The translations under genes and the position numbers were made by a program. Under the pieces are notes generated by a model. That model had not been told where the DNA came from, ran no database searches, and saw nothing but the letters and a program-made list of their open reading frames with translations. A stretch of DNA of 64,000 nucleotides from Bin87 sp965204685 (GTDB lineage Bacteria > Chloroflexota > Dehalococcoidia > Lucifugimonadales > UBA3495), in NCBI GenBank assembly GCA_965204685.1, contig OZ242004.1, forward strand, positions 1,054,001-1,118,000. The letters are read 5' to 3'. Shown here piece after piece: positions 48,612-57,660 of this stretch (its first letter is position 1; each line of letters begins with the position of its first letter).

Positions 48612-49895
48612 ATGGCCACCATCAAACCCTTCCGCGGTTGCCGCTACGATCCCGCTGCCGTGGGCAACCTGTCCTCCGTCATCTGTCCGCCCTACGACAT
48701 GATCGGCCCGCAGCTGAAGACCGAGTTGCAGCAGCGCAGCCCCTACAACGCGGTCCACCTTGAGGGCGGCGAGCAGCCCGATCCGGTGGACCCGCAGGCC
48801 GGTTACCAACAGGCCGCGGGACTGTTCCAACGCTGGCTCGCCGACGGTGTGCTGCGCCGGGACGACGCAGCATCGTTCTACCTGATGCGGCACGCCTACG
48901 ACTTCGGCGGACGCCGCTACCAGCACCTGGGCCTGTTCGCCGACGTGCTGGTCGAGGACTACGGCGCCGGCTCCGTCCTGCCCCACGAGTTCACCCGCGA
49001 ACCGTCGGTGCTGGATCGGGTGGCGCTGCTGGACGCCTGCCAGGCCCAGTTCAGCCCCATCATGTCCCTGTACCGCGACGCGGCCGGCGACCTGCAACGC
49101 ATATTCGACGCCATCGTCGCCGTGCCGCCGGACGCGACCGCGGCCACGCCCGCCGGCGGAACCGCCGAGTTCTGGCACATCGGCGAACCGGCGATCCAGT
49201 CGAACATCGTCGACAGCTTTGCCGGTCGCCCCGTCTTCCTCGCCGACGGCCACCACCGCTACGAGGCCGCGCTCCGCTACCGGCGCAGCCGGCCTGACGC
49301 TGAACAAACCGACGACGCGGCCGCCAGCAACTACGTGATGATGACCCTGGTCGAGTTCGACGACCCCGGCCTGCTCCTGCTGCCCTACCACCGCGTCGCC
49401 GGCGGCATGTCAACCGACCAACTTGACGCCGTGCGCTCCGGGATGGACGAGTATTTCGACTCGCGTCCCCTGAACCCCGACATCACGCCCGAGGCGGCCG
49501 TGGCCGACGTTGCTCGCATCGGCGAAAACTCCCACTGTTTCGCCGTCTTCTGGGCCGACGCCCCGCCAACCATCCACACCCTGCGGTCGGATATTGACTG
49601 GGCCTCATGGGGCCAGTTGGCGGTCTCCGAGGCGTGGGTGCTGCAGGAGCGGGTGCTGTTGCCGGCGCTGGGGGACGCCCTGGCGCAGCACATCGACTAC
49701 AGCCCCGACCAGGCGGCCATCGTCCAGCAGGTCAACGTCGGCGAGCAGCAGGCGGCCATCCTGCTCAAGCCCTTCCCGCTGGAACCCTTCCGGCAGATCG
49801 TCAGCGCCGGCAACCGCCTCCCGCCCAAATCGACCTTCTTCTACCCCAAGCTACCCACCGGCCTAGTAATCAACCAACTCTCCGGCAGCATCTAG
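48612..49895 (+). CDS. DUF1015-family protein
   Basis: The 427-residue protein follows DUF1015: IKPFRGCRYDP, VICPPYDMIGP, a central FLADGHHRYEAALRYRR and a C-terminal LPPKSTFFYPKLPTGLV. The family has no settled activity; some members are linked with SerA-like or kinase operons. TATAAT at 48573-48578 could serve it, 33 bases before the ATG. Confidence 0.85.
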   Translation: MATIKPFRGCRYDPAAVGNLSSVICPPYDMIGPQLKTELQQRSPYNAVHLEGGEQPDPVDPQAGYQQAAGLFQRWLADGVLRRDDAASFYLMRHAYDFGGRRYQHLGLFADVLVEDYGAGSVLPHEFTREPSVLDRVALLDACQAQFSPIMSLYRDAAGDLQRIFDAIVAVPPDATAATPAGGTAEFWHIGEPAIQSNIVDSFAGRPVFLADGHHRYEAALRYRRSRPDAEQTDDAAASNYVMMTLVEFDDPGLLLLPYHRVAGGMSTDQLDAVRSGMDEYFDSRPLNPDITPEAAVADVARIGENSHCFAVFWADAPPTIHTLRSDIDWASWGQLAVSEAWVLQERVLLPALGDALAQHIDYSPDQAAIVQQVNVGEQQAAILLKPFPLEPFRQIVSAGNRLPPKSTFFYPKLPTGLVINQLSGSI

Positions 49896-49911
49896 CCCGC
49901 GAGGTGACGCC

Positions 49912-50496
49912 ATGACGACCACCGCCGTCCCCGCACAAACCGCCGCGCCGACCCGGCGCCGCTTCACCGTGGACGAAGTTCTTGCCATGGACCAAGCCGG
50001 CATTTTTCATCCCGAGGAGCGTCTCGAGTTGCTCGACGGAGAAATATTCATCATGCCCCCCATCGGACCACCTCACGCGGACGGCACAGACCAATTCGAT
50101 GACTTTTTCAAGTTTTCGTTGCGAGGTCGTGCTCGCGTCCGGGTGCAAGGCCCGGTTCAGCTCGATGATCTGAACCTGCCCGTTCCCGGCATCGCCGTGC
50201 TGCGATTGAGAGACGGCTACCACCGGGCGCATCCCACCCCCACCGACGTGCTACTGATTGTTGAAGTATCCGATAGCTCGCTACGGCGCGACCGTGAGGC
50301 CAAATTGTCCCGCTATGCTGAAGCGGGCATTCCGGAGGTTTGGATCGCCAACGTACCCGCCCGCCATGTCGAAGCCTTCCACGACCCGGTCGATGGCGTT
50401 TATCAGAGCCGCCGCATCGTCCCCGCCGACGGCCAAATCAGCCCCCGGGCTTTCCCTGACGTGGTGCTGACCGTGGGCGACTTCCTGCTCGAATAA
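49912..50496 (+). CDS. Uma2-family putative endonuclease (3)
   Basis: The 194-residue protein has PGIAVLRLRD, then DVLLIVEVSDSSLRRDREAKLSRYAEAGIPEVWIANV, with Asp and Glu of the PD-(D/E)XK core. It is followed by a close paralog at 50506 with an identical layout; both begin MTTTA and share RRRFTV near residue 19. Confidence 0.85.
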   Translation: MTTTAVPAQTAAPTRRRFTVDEVLAMDQAGIFHPEERLELLDGEIFIMPPIGPPHADGTDQFDDFFKFSLRGRARVRVQGPVQLDDLNLPVPGIAVLRLRDGYHRAHPTPTDVLLIVEVSDSSLRRDREAKLSRYAEAGIPEVWIANVPARHVEAFHDPVDGVYQSRRIVPADGQISPRAFPDVVLTVGDFLLE

Positions 50497-50505
50497 GGTG
50501 ACGCC

Positions 50506-51138
50506 ATGACCACAACTGCCATTCCCGTACAAACCGCCGTGCCGACCCGGCGCCGGTTCACCGTGGAAGAATACTGCGCCATGGCCGAGGCCGGCATCCT
50601 GGCCGAAGAAGAGCGCGTCGAACTGCTGGACGGAGACATTATCCTGATGCCGGCCATCAACCCGCCTCACGAATCCGGCACTGACCAGTTGAACGACCAA
50701 CTGCTTTACCCGCTGCACGGCCGTGCATTGGTCAGGGTTCAAGGCTCAATACTGCTTGATGACGGCAGCCTGCCCCAGCCGGATATCGCGGTCCTGCGGT
50801 TGCGGGACGATTATCAGCGCCGGCGGGCGGCGGCGGCAGACGTGCTGCTGCTGGTTGAAGTGGCCGAGACCTCCCTGGAACGCGACCGCGAGTTGAAGCT
50901 GCCCCGCTACGCCGCCGCCGGCATCCCCGAAGTGTGGATCGCCAACGTTCCCGCCCGCGAAGTCGAAGCCTTCCATGACCCGGTTGACGGCGTTTACCGG
51001 AGCAGCCGGATAGTCCCGGCCGACGGCCAAATCAGCCCCCGCGCCTTCCCTGACGTGGTGCTGACCGTGGGCGAATTCCTGCTCGGCGACCCCGGCAGCG
51101 AGGGCGAGGAAACTGTCACGCCCGGAACGGATTCGTAA
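50506..51138 (+). CDS. Uma2-family putative endonuclease (4)
   Basis: The 210-residue tandem paralog of 49912 has PDIAVLRLRDD and DVLLLVEVAETSLERDRELKLPRYAAAGIPEVWIANVP, plus a longer C-terminal end. It starts nine bases after its neighbour's stop. The strong identity in the last 60 residues (including AFHDPVDGVY and PDVVLTVG) supports recent duplication. Confidence 0.85.
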   Translation: MTTTAIPVQTAVPTRRRFTVEEYCAMAEAGILAEEERVELLDGDIILMPAINPPHESGTDQLNDQLLYPLHGRALVRVQGSILLDDGSLPQPDIAVLRLRDDYQRRRAAAADVLLLVEVAETSLERDRELKLPRYAAAGIPEVWIANVPAREVEAFHDPVDGVYRSSRIVPADGQISPRAFPDVVLTVGEFLLGDPGSEGEETVTPGTDS

Positions 51139-51143
51139 ATCCT

Positions 51144-51152
51144 TGCTATAAT
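51144..51152 (+). promoter_or_regulatory. Extended -10 promoter candidate for the aminotransferase
   Basis: TGCTATAAT lies in the 135-base gap before the gene at 51274, with no clear -35. The predicted leader is about 110 bases. Confidence 0.5.
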
Positions 51153-51273
51153 ATTGGCCGCGTGTGAACAAATCACGCTGTTATTCGCCGTCCCAACGCG
51201 CGCTACGCCGGGGACTAATTCACTTCATAAAACCGGACCTCGCGCCTTTGCGTGACTCCCAGGAGCTTTCCCG

Positions 51274-52389
51274 ATGACCTTGACCAAGATTGCGCCCCAG
51301 AACCTGCGTACCCCCGGTCCCACTCCCATCCCCGACGACATCGTCGACGAGATGTCCCTGCCCATGATCAACCACCGGGGTCCCGAGTTCAAGGAGCTGA
51401 TCGAGGCCACCACCGCCGGTCTCAAGCAGGTCTTCATGACCAACAATGACCTCTACATCCTCACCTCCAGCGGCACCGGCGCCCTGGAGGCCGCCGTGGT
51501 CAACACCCTGTCCCCCGGCGACAAGGTTATCGCGGCCACCGCCGGCTCTTTCGGCGACCGCTTTGTCCAGATCGCCGAAGGCTACGGCGCCGACGTGACC
51601 CGTATGGACTTCGAGTGGGGCGACGCCATCGACCCCGAGGCCATCCGCGCCGAGCTCCAGAAAGACCCCGACATCAAGGCCGTCCTCGTCACCCACAACG
51701 AGACCTCCACCGGCGTGACCCACGACCTGGAATCCATCGCCCGCGTGGTCAAGGGCGAGTTCGACAAGCTCCTGCTGGTGGACGCCGTCAGCAGCCTGGG
51801 CTGCATCCCGCTCCCCGTGGACGGCTGGGACTGCGACCTCGTGGCCACCGGCTCCCAGAAGGGCTTTATGATCCCGCCCGGCCTGGCCTTCATCAGCATC
51901 AGCGCCCGCGGCTGGGAAGCCTACCAAGACGCCAAGATGCCCCGCTTCTACTTCGACCTGATGGCCGCCGAGCGCTCCCTGTCCCGCGGCCAGACCCCAT
52001 GGACTCCCAACGTCGCGCTGCTCTACGGCCTCCGTCTGGGCCTGGACCGCATCCTTGGCGAAGGACTGGAGACCGTGTACGAGCGCCATGCCGAGGTTGC
52101 CGCCTACTGCCGCGCCGGCGTCAAGGCCCTGGGCTTGGAGCTCCTGGCCAACGACGAATCCCGCGCCTCCAATACCGTCACCGGCATCAAGATGCCGGAA
52201 GACATCGACGGCGGCCGGCTCATGTCCATGATGCGTGAAGACGAGGGCGTCGTCCTGGCCGGCGGCCAGGGCAAGCTCACGGGCCACTGCTTCCGCATCG
52301 GCCACTTGGGCTGGGTGACCAGGGACGACATCACCGAGGTGCTGGAAGCCCTGGAGCGCGTGCTGCCCAAAGTTGGTTTCAAGAGCTAG
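51274..52389 (+). CDS. Class V PLP aminotransferase (alanine-glyoxylate type)
   Basis: The 371-residue enzyme has RTPGPTPIPDDIVDEMSLPMINHRGPEF at the start, SSGTGALEAAVVNT in the cofactor-binding site, VTHNETSTGVTHDLESIA, DAVSSLGCIPLPVDGWDCDLVATGSQK with PLP-binding Lys196, and a C-terminal domain with HCFRIGHLGWV. This class includes alanine-glyoxylate, serine-glyoxylate and phosphoserine enzymes, and no neighbour decides the choice. Confidence 0.9.
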   Translation: MTLTKIAPQNLRTPGPTPIPDDIVDEMSLPMINHRGPEFKELIEATTAGLKQVFMTNNDLYILTSSGTGALEAAVVNTLSPGDKVIAATAGSFGDRFVQIAEGYGADVTRMDFEWGDAIDPEAIRAELQKDPDIKAVLVTHNETSTGVTHDLESIARVVKGEFDKLLLVDAVSSLGCIPLPVDGWDCDLVATGSQKGFMIPPGLAFISISARGWEAYQDAKMPRFYFDLMAAERSLSRGQTPWTPNVALLYGLRLGLDRILGEGLETVYERHAEVAAYCRAGVKALGLELLANDESRASNTVTGIKMPEDIDGGRLMSMMREDEGVVLAGGQGKLTGHCFRIGHLGWVTRDDITEVLEALERVLPKVGFKS

Positions 52390-52407
52390 GGCGCGTTGGC
52401 ATTTTCC

Positions 52408-52433
52408 GTCATTCCGGCGAAAGCCGGAATCCA
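52408..52433. repeat. Dispersed palindrome, CATTCCGG family (copy 7)
   Basis: GTCATTCCGGC, GAAA and GCCGGAATCCA, as at 36915. It lies 18 bases after the aminotransferase stop, where it could act as a terminator-like fold. Confidence 0.8.
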
Positions 52434-52445
52434 TCGTCTACTGCC

Positions 52446-52907
52446 ATGTCTTCCGTTTCTCAACTGCAACAGGCCATGGCGGCCCTGCGCCTCTCTCTGG
52501 CGGAAATCCGCCACAAGGAAGAGCAGCTGGACGCCAGCATCGCCCAGTTTCGCACCCAGTTGCGCCGGCTGCCCCGCCAGACCATCTACGGCCGTGCCCC
52601 GCTGGACATGGCCCTGTCGGCAATGGGCGAGGTCGAAGAGCGGCTGCGGGACGCCGAGGAGAACCACCGGCGCGTGCTGACCATCAAGAAGGCGGCGTTG
52701 GACGAACTCGCCGCCCTGGAATCCGTCGAGCAGGTCGACAAGGCTCGCAAGGAACTGGCCCAGCTGAAACAGCAGGTTGGCCGGCAGGAGCCTGCGCCGG
52801 AGCGCGCGACAGAAATCCGACGCCTCGAACAGTTCATCGCCGAACACAGCAAGCGCGCCGAGCAGGCCATCACCGCCAGCTTCGAGGAGCGGCGCGGCCA
52901 GCGCTAG
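52446..52907 (+). CDS. Hypothetical coiled-coil protein
   Basis: I do not recognise this 153-residue protein. Almost all of it is predicted helical, with heptad-like Leu/Ala spacing in AALRLSLAEIRHKEEQLDASIAQF and RKELAQLKQQVGRQE. No signal peptide or membrane segment is visible. It sits between the aminotransferase and the next LLM gene. Confidence 0.55.
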   Translation: MSSVSQLQQAMAALRLSLAEIRHKEEQLDASIAQFRTQLRRLPRQTIYGRAPLDMALSAMGEVEERLRDAEENHRRVLTIKKAALDELAALESVEQVDKARKELAQLKQQVGRQEPAPERATEIRRLEQFIAEHSKRAEQAITASFEERRGQR

Positions 52908-52986
52908 CGCCGTCAGTCTCGCCTGACACGCACCAGCATAGCAACGTTGGCGGCAACGCCGGAAAGGATCGCAGGAGCAGCGCAGC

Positions 52987-54090
52987 ATGAAAGCATCCTA
53001 TCTGGGCGCCATGGGATACGCCCACCGGCGGGACTTCCCGCCGACCTGGCCCACGCCGCCGTCCTACAGCGACCCCGAAACTTCCGTTCAGAGCTACCAG
53101 GACGGCATCGAGGAGTGTGAGTTCGCCGAGGAAATGGGCTTCGAGTGGGTCAGCTTCTCCGAGCACCACTACTCCGGCCGCATCGCCACCGGCACGCCCG
53201 CCGTCATGGCCGCCGCCGTGGCCGAGCGGTGCAAATCGGTGAAGATCGCCATGCTCGGCCCCCTGTTGCCCTTGAACAACCCCATCCGCGCCGCGGAAGA
53301 GCTGACCCTGCTGGACAACATCACCAACGGCCGCCTGGTGATGGGCTTCCTGCGCGGCACCCCCAACGAGGACCAGGTTTACGGCGTTCACCCGTCAGAG
53401 GGCCGGGGACGCCTGCTCGAAGGCATAGACCTGATCCTGAAGGCCATGACCGAGCCCGAACCCTTCTCCTGGGAAGGACGTTATTATCAGTACCGCACCG
53501 TGGCGGTGTGGCCGCGTCCGGTGCAGCAGCCCTTCCCGTCCGCCCTGGTCGCCACCCGCAGCGATGATGCGGTGCACTACGCCGCGGAGCACGGATTGGG
53601 CCTCGGCGTATCTTTCGTACCCTCGGAGCAGGTGGCGGGCATCACCGAAAAATACCTCCACTGGTGCGACGAAGCCGGCTGGCAGCCGGAACCGGACCAG
53701 TTGGTGTTTCGCGGCAGCATCTACCTCGCCGAAACCGACCGGCAGGCCCAGGACTGGTTCAATGCGCAAACCGACCAGGGCCGCGCTCCCGGCATGGCCT
53801 TGCGCTCCTCGGTGTCCCAGGTGATCCAGGCCTCCCGCTCCGGCCAGGACGTTGACTACCGCAACGTGTTCGCCGGGAGCGCCAGCGGCGACATCGTGGG
53901 CGGCGCTCCCGGCCTCACCTTCGTTGGCGGCCCCGACACCGTCTTCGAGCAGATCAAGGCCTACCACGACCGGTGCGGCACCGGCGTCATCGACCTCTTC
54001 TTCCAACAACCCAGCCTGACCCACCGCGACGTTATGGCCGAAATCGACCTGTTTGGTCGCGAGGTCCTGCCTCGTCTCAAGGAGTTGTAA
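52987..54090 (+). CDS. LLM-family flavin-dependent oxidoreductase (2)
   Basis: The 367-residue protein has the luciferase-like pattern CEFAEEMGFEWVSFSEHHYSG, LLPLNNPIRAAEELTLLDNITNGRLVMGFLRG and a C-terminal barrel with IKAYHDRCGTGVIDLFFQQ. It belongs to the group closer to bacterial luciferase (EHHY motif) than the one at 46550. The SD-linked gene at 54094 follows after three bases, so they are probably cotranscribed. Confidence 0.88.
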   Translation: MKASYLGAMGYAHRRDFPPTWPTPPSYSDPETSVQSYQDGIEECEFAEEMGFEWVSFSEHHYSGRIATGTPAVMAAAVAERCKSVKIAMLGPLLPLNNPIRAAEELTLLDNITNGRLVMGFLRGTPNEDQVYGVHPSEGRGRLLEGIDLILKAMTEPEPFSWEGRYYQYRTVAVWPRPVQQPFPSALVATRSDDAVHYAAEHGLGLGVSFVPSEQVAGITEKYLHWCDEAGWQPEPDQLVFRGSIYLAETDRQAQDWFNAQTDQGRAPGMALRSSVSQVIQASRSGQDVDYRNVFAGSASGDIVGGAPGLTFVGGPDTVFEQIKAYHDRCGTGVIDLFFQQPSLTHRDVMAEIDLFGREVLPRLKEL

Positions 54091-54093
54091 ACG

Positions 54094-54663
54094 GTGGCCA
54101 CTGATCAGATGCGCGACACCGTCGTCATCATTGCCGAACCCGAGCGCTCTTCCGCTCTCAAGGACGGCTTGACGCAACGTTGGGTAGTGCTGGAACCGCA
54201 TCTGGAAAACTTTGGCCCCGGAGCGGAAGACCAGGTAGCCGCCGCGGTTGCGCCCCTGGCCTCCGGACCGTACGGGCTCGTCGGCATTTCGTCCGCGGCG
54301 TCGGTGGCCATCCGCCACGCATTGCGGTCGCCGGAAAGCGTAGAGGCGCTGATCCTGGTGTCTCCCCTGGCGGTTAGACCCTCCGGAGAGCCGGTTGGCG
54401 CTGCCCACGAACTGGAGACGCTGCTCGCCGAAATCCAGTGCCCGACGCTAGCCGTTTTCGGACAAGCGGACGGCATGATAGACCCGGCAGCGGCCAGCAT
54501 CTACCGCAGCCGCATTCCCAACTGCAACGTCGCCTACGTGTACGACGCCGGCCACGACATCGCCGCCGAACGCCCGGAGGCGCTCCTGAACCTCGTGGCG
54601 GATTACCTGGAAAGGCGCGAAACCTTCATCGTGCAGAACCGCAGCGGCGCGATCAACCCCTGA
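54094..54663 (+). CDS. Alpha/beta hydrolase-like protein
   Basis: The 189-residue protein has the nucleophile elbow as GISSA (usually GxSxG), LILVSPLAV, then PTLAVFGQADGMIDPAAA and the terminal GHD histidine, so the Ser-Asp-His set of an alpha/beta hydrolase is present with a changed elbow. It lacks the usual N-terminal strands and is short. The start is GTG 54094 with SD AAGGAG. It is coupled to the oxidoreductase gene before it. Confidence 0.7.
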   Translation: MATDQMRDTVVIIAEPERSSALKDGLTQRWVVLEPHLENFGPGAEDQVAAAVAPLASGPYGLVGISSAASVAIRHALRSPESVEALILVSPLAVRPSGEPVGAAHELETLLAEIQCPTLAVFGQADGMIDPAAASIYRSRIPNCNVAYVYDAGHDIAAERPEALLNLVADYLERRETFIVQNRSGAINP

Positions 54664-54673
54664 CCCCTGGCCA

Positions 54674-55204
54674 CTAGTTTCCCGAAGAGCGCGCCCGCTG
54701 CCCTTCCTGCAACTCGTCAATCTGCTCCCGCGTGCGCCCGTAGATCTGCGGCACGTCCCAGCCCTGCATCCCGGCGTAGGTGTCGATCTGCGAGCGGTGG
54801 TGTACCTCGTGTTCCACCATCATCATCAGAACCCGCCACCCGCTGAGCATGCCGTCGGTGTCGATCATCTGGATGCGCCGGGTCAGCCACTCAGCCGGCG
54901 TGCCATCGATGCGGCCGCGAAACTCCTCCAGCGACGCCTGCAACGCTGGGACCCAATCGTCCAGCGACGCGGTACTGGGCACCGCCCAGTCGTACAACCA
55001 ACCCTCGTTGCGGTAGGCCCGCGCGAAGTACATCCGCGACTCGCAGATGTGATGCACGATCTGGGCAATGCTCCACGCGTTTTCACCCTCGCCCGCCGGC
55101 GGGGCCCACGACTCGGCGGGAGCCGGCAAAGCCTGGATATCCCGTACCGTGCGGCGGTGAATGCCGTCGAAATAACTCAGGAATGCCTGTGGGTCGTTCA
55201 ACAT
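54674..55204 (-). CDS. DinB/YfiT-like metal-binding protein
   Basis: The 176-residue four-helix protein has the DinB pattern WSIAQIVHHICESRMYFARAY, then MMMVEHEVHHRSQIDTY, giving the His ligands of the usual metal site. DinB-family proteins are stress-linked hydrolases or thiol-transferases; the exact role is unknown. Its start overlaps the end of the Uma2 gene at 55198 by 7 bases. Confidence 0.85.
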   Translation of the reverse strand: MLNDPQAFLSYFDGIHRRTVRDIQALPAPAESWAPPAGEGENAWSIAQIVHHICESRMYFARAYRNEGWLYDWAVPSTASLDDWVPALQASLEEFRGRIDGTPAEWLTRRIQMIDTDGMLSGWRVLMMMVEHEVHHRSQIDTYAGMQGWDVPQIYGRTREQIDELQEGQRARSSGN

Positions 55205-56004
55205 GTCGTGGCATCTCCTTCAGTTTCATTTTCTTCGCCGTTTTTCCGGCGCAGCAGTTCCTGCAGCCGTTCGACTTCCGCCTGAGCAGCGTCGCGTTCT
55301 TCCCGGGCCGCGTCCCGCTGATCCCGGACCGCGATTGCATACGCTTGTTCCGCCCGCCAATTCCGGTCGTATGCTTGGGTGGACGGGTCATACACCCGTG
55401 GCCAGCCGTCATCCCAGCACAGGCTGATGCCCAGCAGCGGGCTGTACACCTTGAGGATGCCGTCGGGTTCGCGGGTTTGCGGCAACTCCCGATAGCTTCC
55501 CTCAACCAGTTCACCACCCCATATCGGCTGCCCGTGATACCGCCCGCCGGTGGGGTCAAAGCGCCAATACTCCCGCACGCCGATCCTCGTGTAGATGTCT
55601 GGTTTGCGCCTGATGTCCACAGATGCGGTGCTCTCAGAAGCCACTTCCAAGGCAAAATCCGGTGGCTTGCCTACCTCCCAGGGCAGGTAGATTTTGCGGG
55701 GCCGAATCGCCACGGCGTCCACTCCGAAGGCAAAGTACACGTCCGGCGCCACCCGGACGTTCAAGTTGCTCGGGTCGTAACAGATGAACGTTCCATCATC
55801 CAGAAATACGTCGGGTCGGGTGTCAAATTCGGTGAACCGCGCGGCCAACAGCCCGGTGATCTCCCGTATCTCGCGGCTTTGTTCCATGTGGTCCGGCGGC
55901 GTCTCCTTGACGTCAGGGTCGAACTCCAGACTGGCGTAGTCGATCTCGCCCTGCCGGCGGTAGGGCAGCATATTTGCGCCGCTGGGTGTCTTGGGGGACG
56001 TCAT
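55198..56004 (-). CDS. Uma2-family (DUF820) putative endonuclease (5)
   Basis: The 268-residue protein has VRVAPDVYFAFG (Asp), FALEVASESTASVDIRRKPDIYTRIGVREYWRFDPTGG (Glu, conserved Tyr/Trp) and a C-terminal coiled coil ending in a Glu-rich tail. ATG 56004 has an SD GGGAG; an upstream in-frame start at 56082 would run across the divergent promoter region. It is close in sequence to the Uma2 gene at 42978. Confidence 0.75.
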   Translation of the reverse strand: MTSPKTPSGANMLPYRRQGEIDYASLEFDPDVKETPPDHMEQSREIREITGLLAARFTEFDTRPDVFLDDGTFICYDPSNLNVRVAPDVYFAFGVDAVAIRPRKIYLPWEVGKPPDFALEVASESTASVDIRRKPDIYTRIGVREYWRFDPTGGRYHGQPIWGGELVEGSYRELPQTREPDGILKVYSPLLGISLCWDDGWPRVYDPSTQAYDRNWRAEQAYAIAVRDQRDAAREERDAAQAEVERLQELLRRKNGEENETEGDATTC

Positions 56005-56080
56005 CATCGAACTCCCGGCCAGGCCGATTGTGCCGATAGTGTAGAATCGGGCAACCCAAACCGCAAGCGAGGGCTTAGCC

Positions 56081-57615
56081 ATGAAATATGACGTGATTGT
56101 TGTGGGCTCCGGTTCCGCCGGATCCGTGGTCGCCAGCCGATTGTCCGAGGACCCCAGCCGTTCGGTCCTGCTCCTTGAGGCCGGCCAGGACTATCCCAAC
56201 GCGGAACATCTCCCCGACGTCGTCCGCGACGGCTACTCCAACGAGGGCGAGCAGCCCGGATCGCCGGTCTCCTGGAATCTGCACGGCACCATCAACGACC
56301 AGCAGGGCGAGATCAACATCGCCCAGGGCAAGGTCATCGGCGGTTCCGGCTCCATCAACGGCCAGGTCTACCTGCGCGGCCTGCCCGAGGACTTCGAGCG
56401 GTGGGAATCCTTCGGCAACGAGGAGTGGTCATACCTGAAGGTCCTGCCCTTCTTCCGCAAAGCCGAAACCGATCTGGATATCCAGGACGACTTCCACGGC
56501 AGCGACGGCCCGATACCCATCATCCGGCGCGAGAGCCAGCCCTGGCCCGACGTGCAGAAGGCCTTCCACGCCGCCGCCATGGAGCGCGGCTACACGTACA
56601 ACCCCGACCTCAACGGGCCGGACTCCGACGGCATCGGCGCAATCCCGATGAACAACCAGGACGGCGTCCGCATGAGCACGGCCATCACCCACCTCAACCC
56701 GGTGCGCCATCGTCTCAACCTGACCGTCAAGGGCAACGTCTTCGTCCGCCGCGTGCTGTTCGACGGAACCCAGGTGTCCGGCGTCGAGGTCGAGAGCGGC
56801 GGCGAGATCTTCACCGTTGCAGCTGACCGGGTCGTGCTCAGTGCCGGCGCGCTGAAATCGCCCCACATCATCATGCTCTCCGGCGTCGGCCCTCGGGATC
56901 AGCTCACGTCCTTTGGCATACCGGTCATACAGGAACTGCCCGGGGTAGGTCAGAACCTGTTCAACCATCCCATGGGCAACGTTTCCTTCCGCGTCAAGGA
57001 CAACGTCGAGCTACACGCCAACGCCGGCGCCCTGCGCTTCGGCCTGCGCGTTACCTCCGAGGCTCCCTCGTACCCCAACGACGTGATGCTGCACACCCTG
57101 GGCGTGTTCAACGTCATGACCGGCGAGCACCTGCCCGACCGCACCGCCCGCATCGCCTGCGCCCTGGAGCTGCCCGACGGCTCCGGTTGGGTGCGCCTCG
57201 CCTCGTCAGACCCCACGGAGCAGCCGGAAATCAACTACCGCTATCTGCACAACGAGAACGACATGCGGCGAATGCGCGACGCCGTGCGCCTGGCCGCCGA
57301 CATGCTCGAATCCGAAAGCTACCGGGACGTGATCGACCACCGCACCGCCCCCGCGGATGACGTGCTGTCCGACAACGACGCTTTGGACGCCTGGATCCGC
57401 CAGACCGTCGGCACCTCCCGCCACGTTTCGGGAACCTGCCGCATCGGCCCTGACGACGACCCCATGGCCGTGACCGACCAACAGTGCCGCGTGCGCGGAT
57501 GCAGGGCCTGTGGGTCGCCGACTCGTCCATCATGCCCCAGGTCACCCGCGCCAACACCAACGCCACCGCCATCATGATCGGCGAGCGCGTCGCCGACTGG
57601 ATATCAGGGTCATAG
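56081..57615 (+). pseudogene. GMC-family FAD oxidoreductase, frameshifted near the C-terminus
   Basis: The main frame, 56081-57577, gives GSGSAGS dinucleotide binding, IGGSGSINGQVYLRG and late TSRHVSGTCRIGP with the catalytic His, so it is a choline dehydrogenase-like GMC enzyme. Near 57497-57499 the frame leaves the family pattern. In the next frame, MQGLWVADSSIMPQVTRANTNATAIMIGERVADWISGS runs to a TAG at 57613-57615, which is exactly the conserved GMC end including the Asn motif. A single missing base at 57497-57499 explains this. It may be a real inactivation, a sequencing error or programmed frameshifting. Confidence 0.85.
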
Positions 57616-57660
57616 CGTCCGTGCTAACATATCGGTCAGAACCACGATGACAGGTATCTT

